Positions 6,270-6,503 of a DNA stretch of 6,503 nucleotides are shown piece after piece. The DNA is from Firmicutes bacterium UBA6226 (GTDB lineage Bacteria > Bacillota_A > Clostridia > Peptostreptococcales > Acidaminobacteraceae). Below the pieces are notes generated by a model. It searched no databases. It saw nothing but the letters and a program-made list of their open reading frames with translations, and was not told the DNA's origin. Location of the stretch: positions 1-6,503 of the forward strand of contig DJWQ01000224.1 of assembly GCA_002441045.1 (NCBI GenBank), given 5' to 3'. Position 1 is the first letter of the stretch. Each line of letters starts with the position of its first letter. Made by a program: the position numbers and the translations under genes.

Positions 6270-6376
6270 TGTTAATTCTTACCGATTTCTAATCTGAGAC
6301 TAACGCGTTTTATAAGTATGTCAATTATGATGTATATAGATAAACGGACGAAGGTCTTAAATAGATGGAGGTAAAT
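6270..6376 (+). other. Gap after etfA, no clear terminator
   Basis: About 107 bases without a gene. The only inverted repeat near the etfA end is the short AATTAA/TTAATT palindrome (around 6263-6277), which is AT-only, has almost no loop, and is not followed by a T-run, so it is not a credible terminator. TATAAG (6311-6316) and TATATA (6333-6338) resemble -10 elements, but neither has a good -35 at the usual spacing. Whether the downstream gene is read through from bcd-etfBA or has its own promoter is open. Confidence 0.3.
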
Positions 6377-6503
6377 ATGATATTTGCATTAATCGTAATG
6401 GCGATTATCGCCAAGGTGTTACACGGCAAGGGTTATAGTTTTGAAAGAATGCTACCCTATTTGCTTATAGGTGGTATTGCAGCTTATATTTTACCAGTAG
6501 GTA
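6377..6503 (+). CDS. N-terminal part of a hydrophobic membrane protein, unrecognised, cut by the window end
   Basis: Forty-two codons are visible. The ATG is preceded at five bases by GGAGG (6367-6371). The product starts MIFALIVMAIIAKVLHGKG, a membrane segment without a signal-peptidase site, then a basic/polar stretch (residues about 16-25, with YSFERM), then a second hydrophobic segment (LPYLLIGGIAAYILPVG). This gives at least two predicted spans with a short loop. No family can be assigned from so little. It could be the next gene of the bcd-etfBA transcript or an independent gene. Confidence 0.65.
   Translation, partial: MIFALIVMAIIAKVLHGKGYSFERMLPYLLIGGIAAYILPVG

Noticed and set aside
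6263..6277. AATTAA/TTAATT palindrome as terminator of etfA
   Set aside because: All-AT stem, almost no loop and no following T-run.

Overview
The window looks like a stretch of chromosome from an anaerobic, low-GC Bacillota, most likely a clostridial relative. The evidence is AT-rich DNA, strong AGGAGG-type ribosome binding sites before almost every gene, and a butyryl-CoA dehydrogenase/electron-transfer-flavoprotein gene set of the kind found in butyrate-forming or amino-acid-fermenting Clostridia. All credible genes are on the plus strand. I see no RNA genes, CRISPR array, insertion sequence or phage module.

Positions 1-1046 hold the 3' end of an ArsB/NhaD-type ion permease gene and, 12 bases after it, a 159-residue protein I do not recognise. 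A gap of about 210 bases follows. Next comes a 152-residue protein that resembles only the C-terminal half of a class I methyltransferase, ending in a hairpin-plus-T-run terminator. A good extended -10 promoter overlaps that terminator. It should drive a substrate-binding lipoprotein (GTG start) and a small protein with one C-terminal membrane segment, probably DUF2007-like. No ABC permease or ATPase gene accompanies the lipoprotein here.

Positions 3170-6269 are the clearest part: a leader region followed by bcd, etfB and etfA, closely spaced and each with its own strong ribosome binding site. Their products should form the Bcd-EtfAB complex, which in anaerobes couples crotonyl-CoA reduction by NADH to ferredoxin reduction. 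The 123-base leader contains a candidate promoter, an AT-rich hairpin followed by eight Ts, and, just before the bcd ribosome binding site, a near-consensus site for the redox repressor Rex (16 of 18 positions, counting the four free spacer positions). This suggests that expression follows the NADH/NAD+ balance. The genes crt, hbd and thl, often found with bcd, are not next to it in this window.

After etfA there is a gap of about 107 bases with no convincing terminator, then the first 42 codons of a hydrophobic protein cut off by the window edge.

I did not find a clearly new biological system. The points most worth following up are the Rex-type operator and its unusual leader, the methyltransferase half without a SAM-binding motif, and the orphan lipoprotein/membrane-anchored pair.
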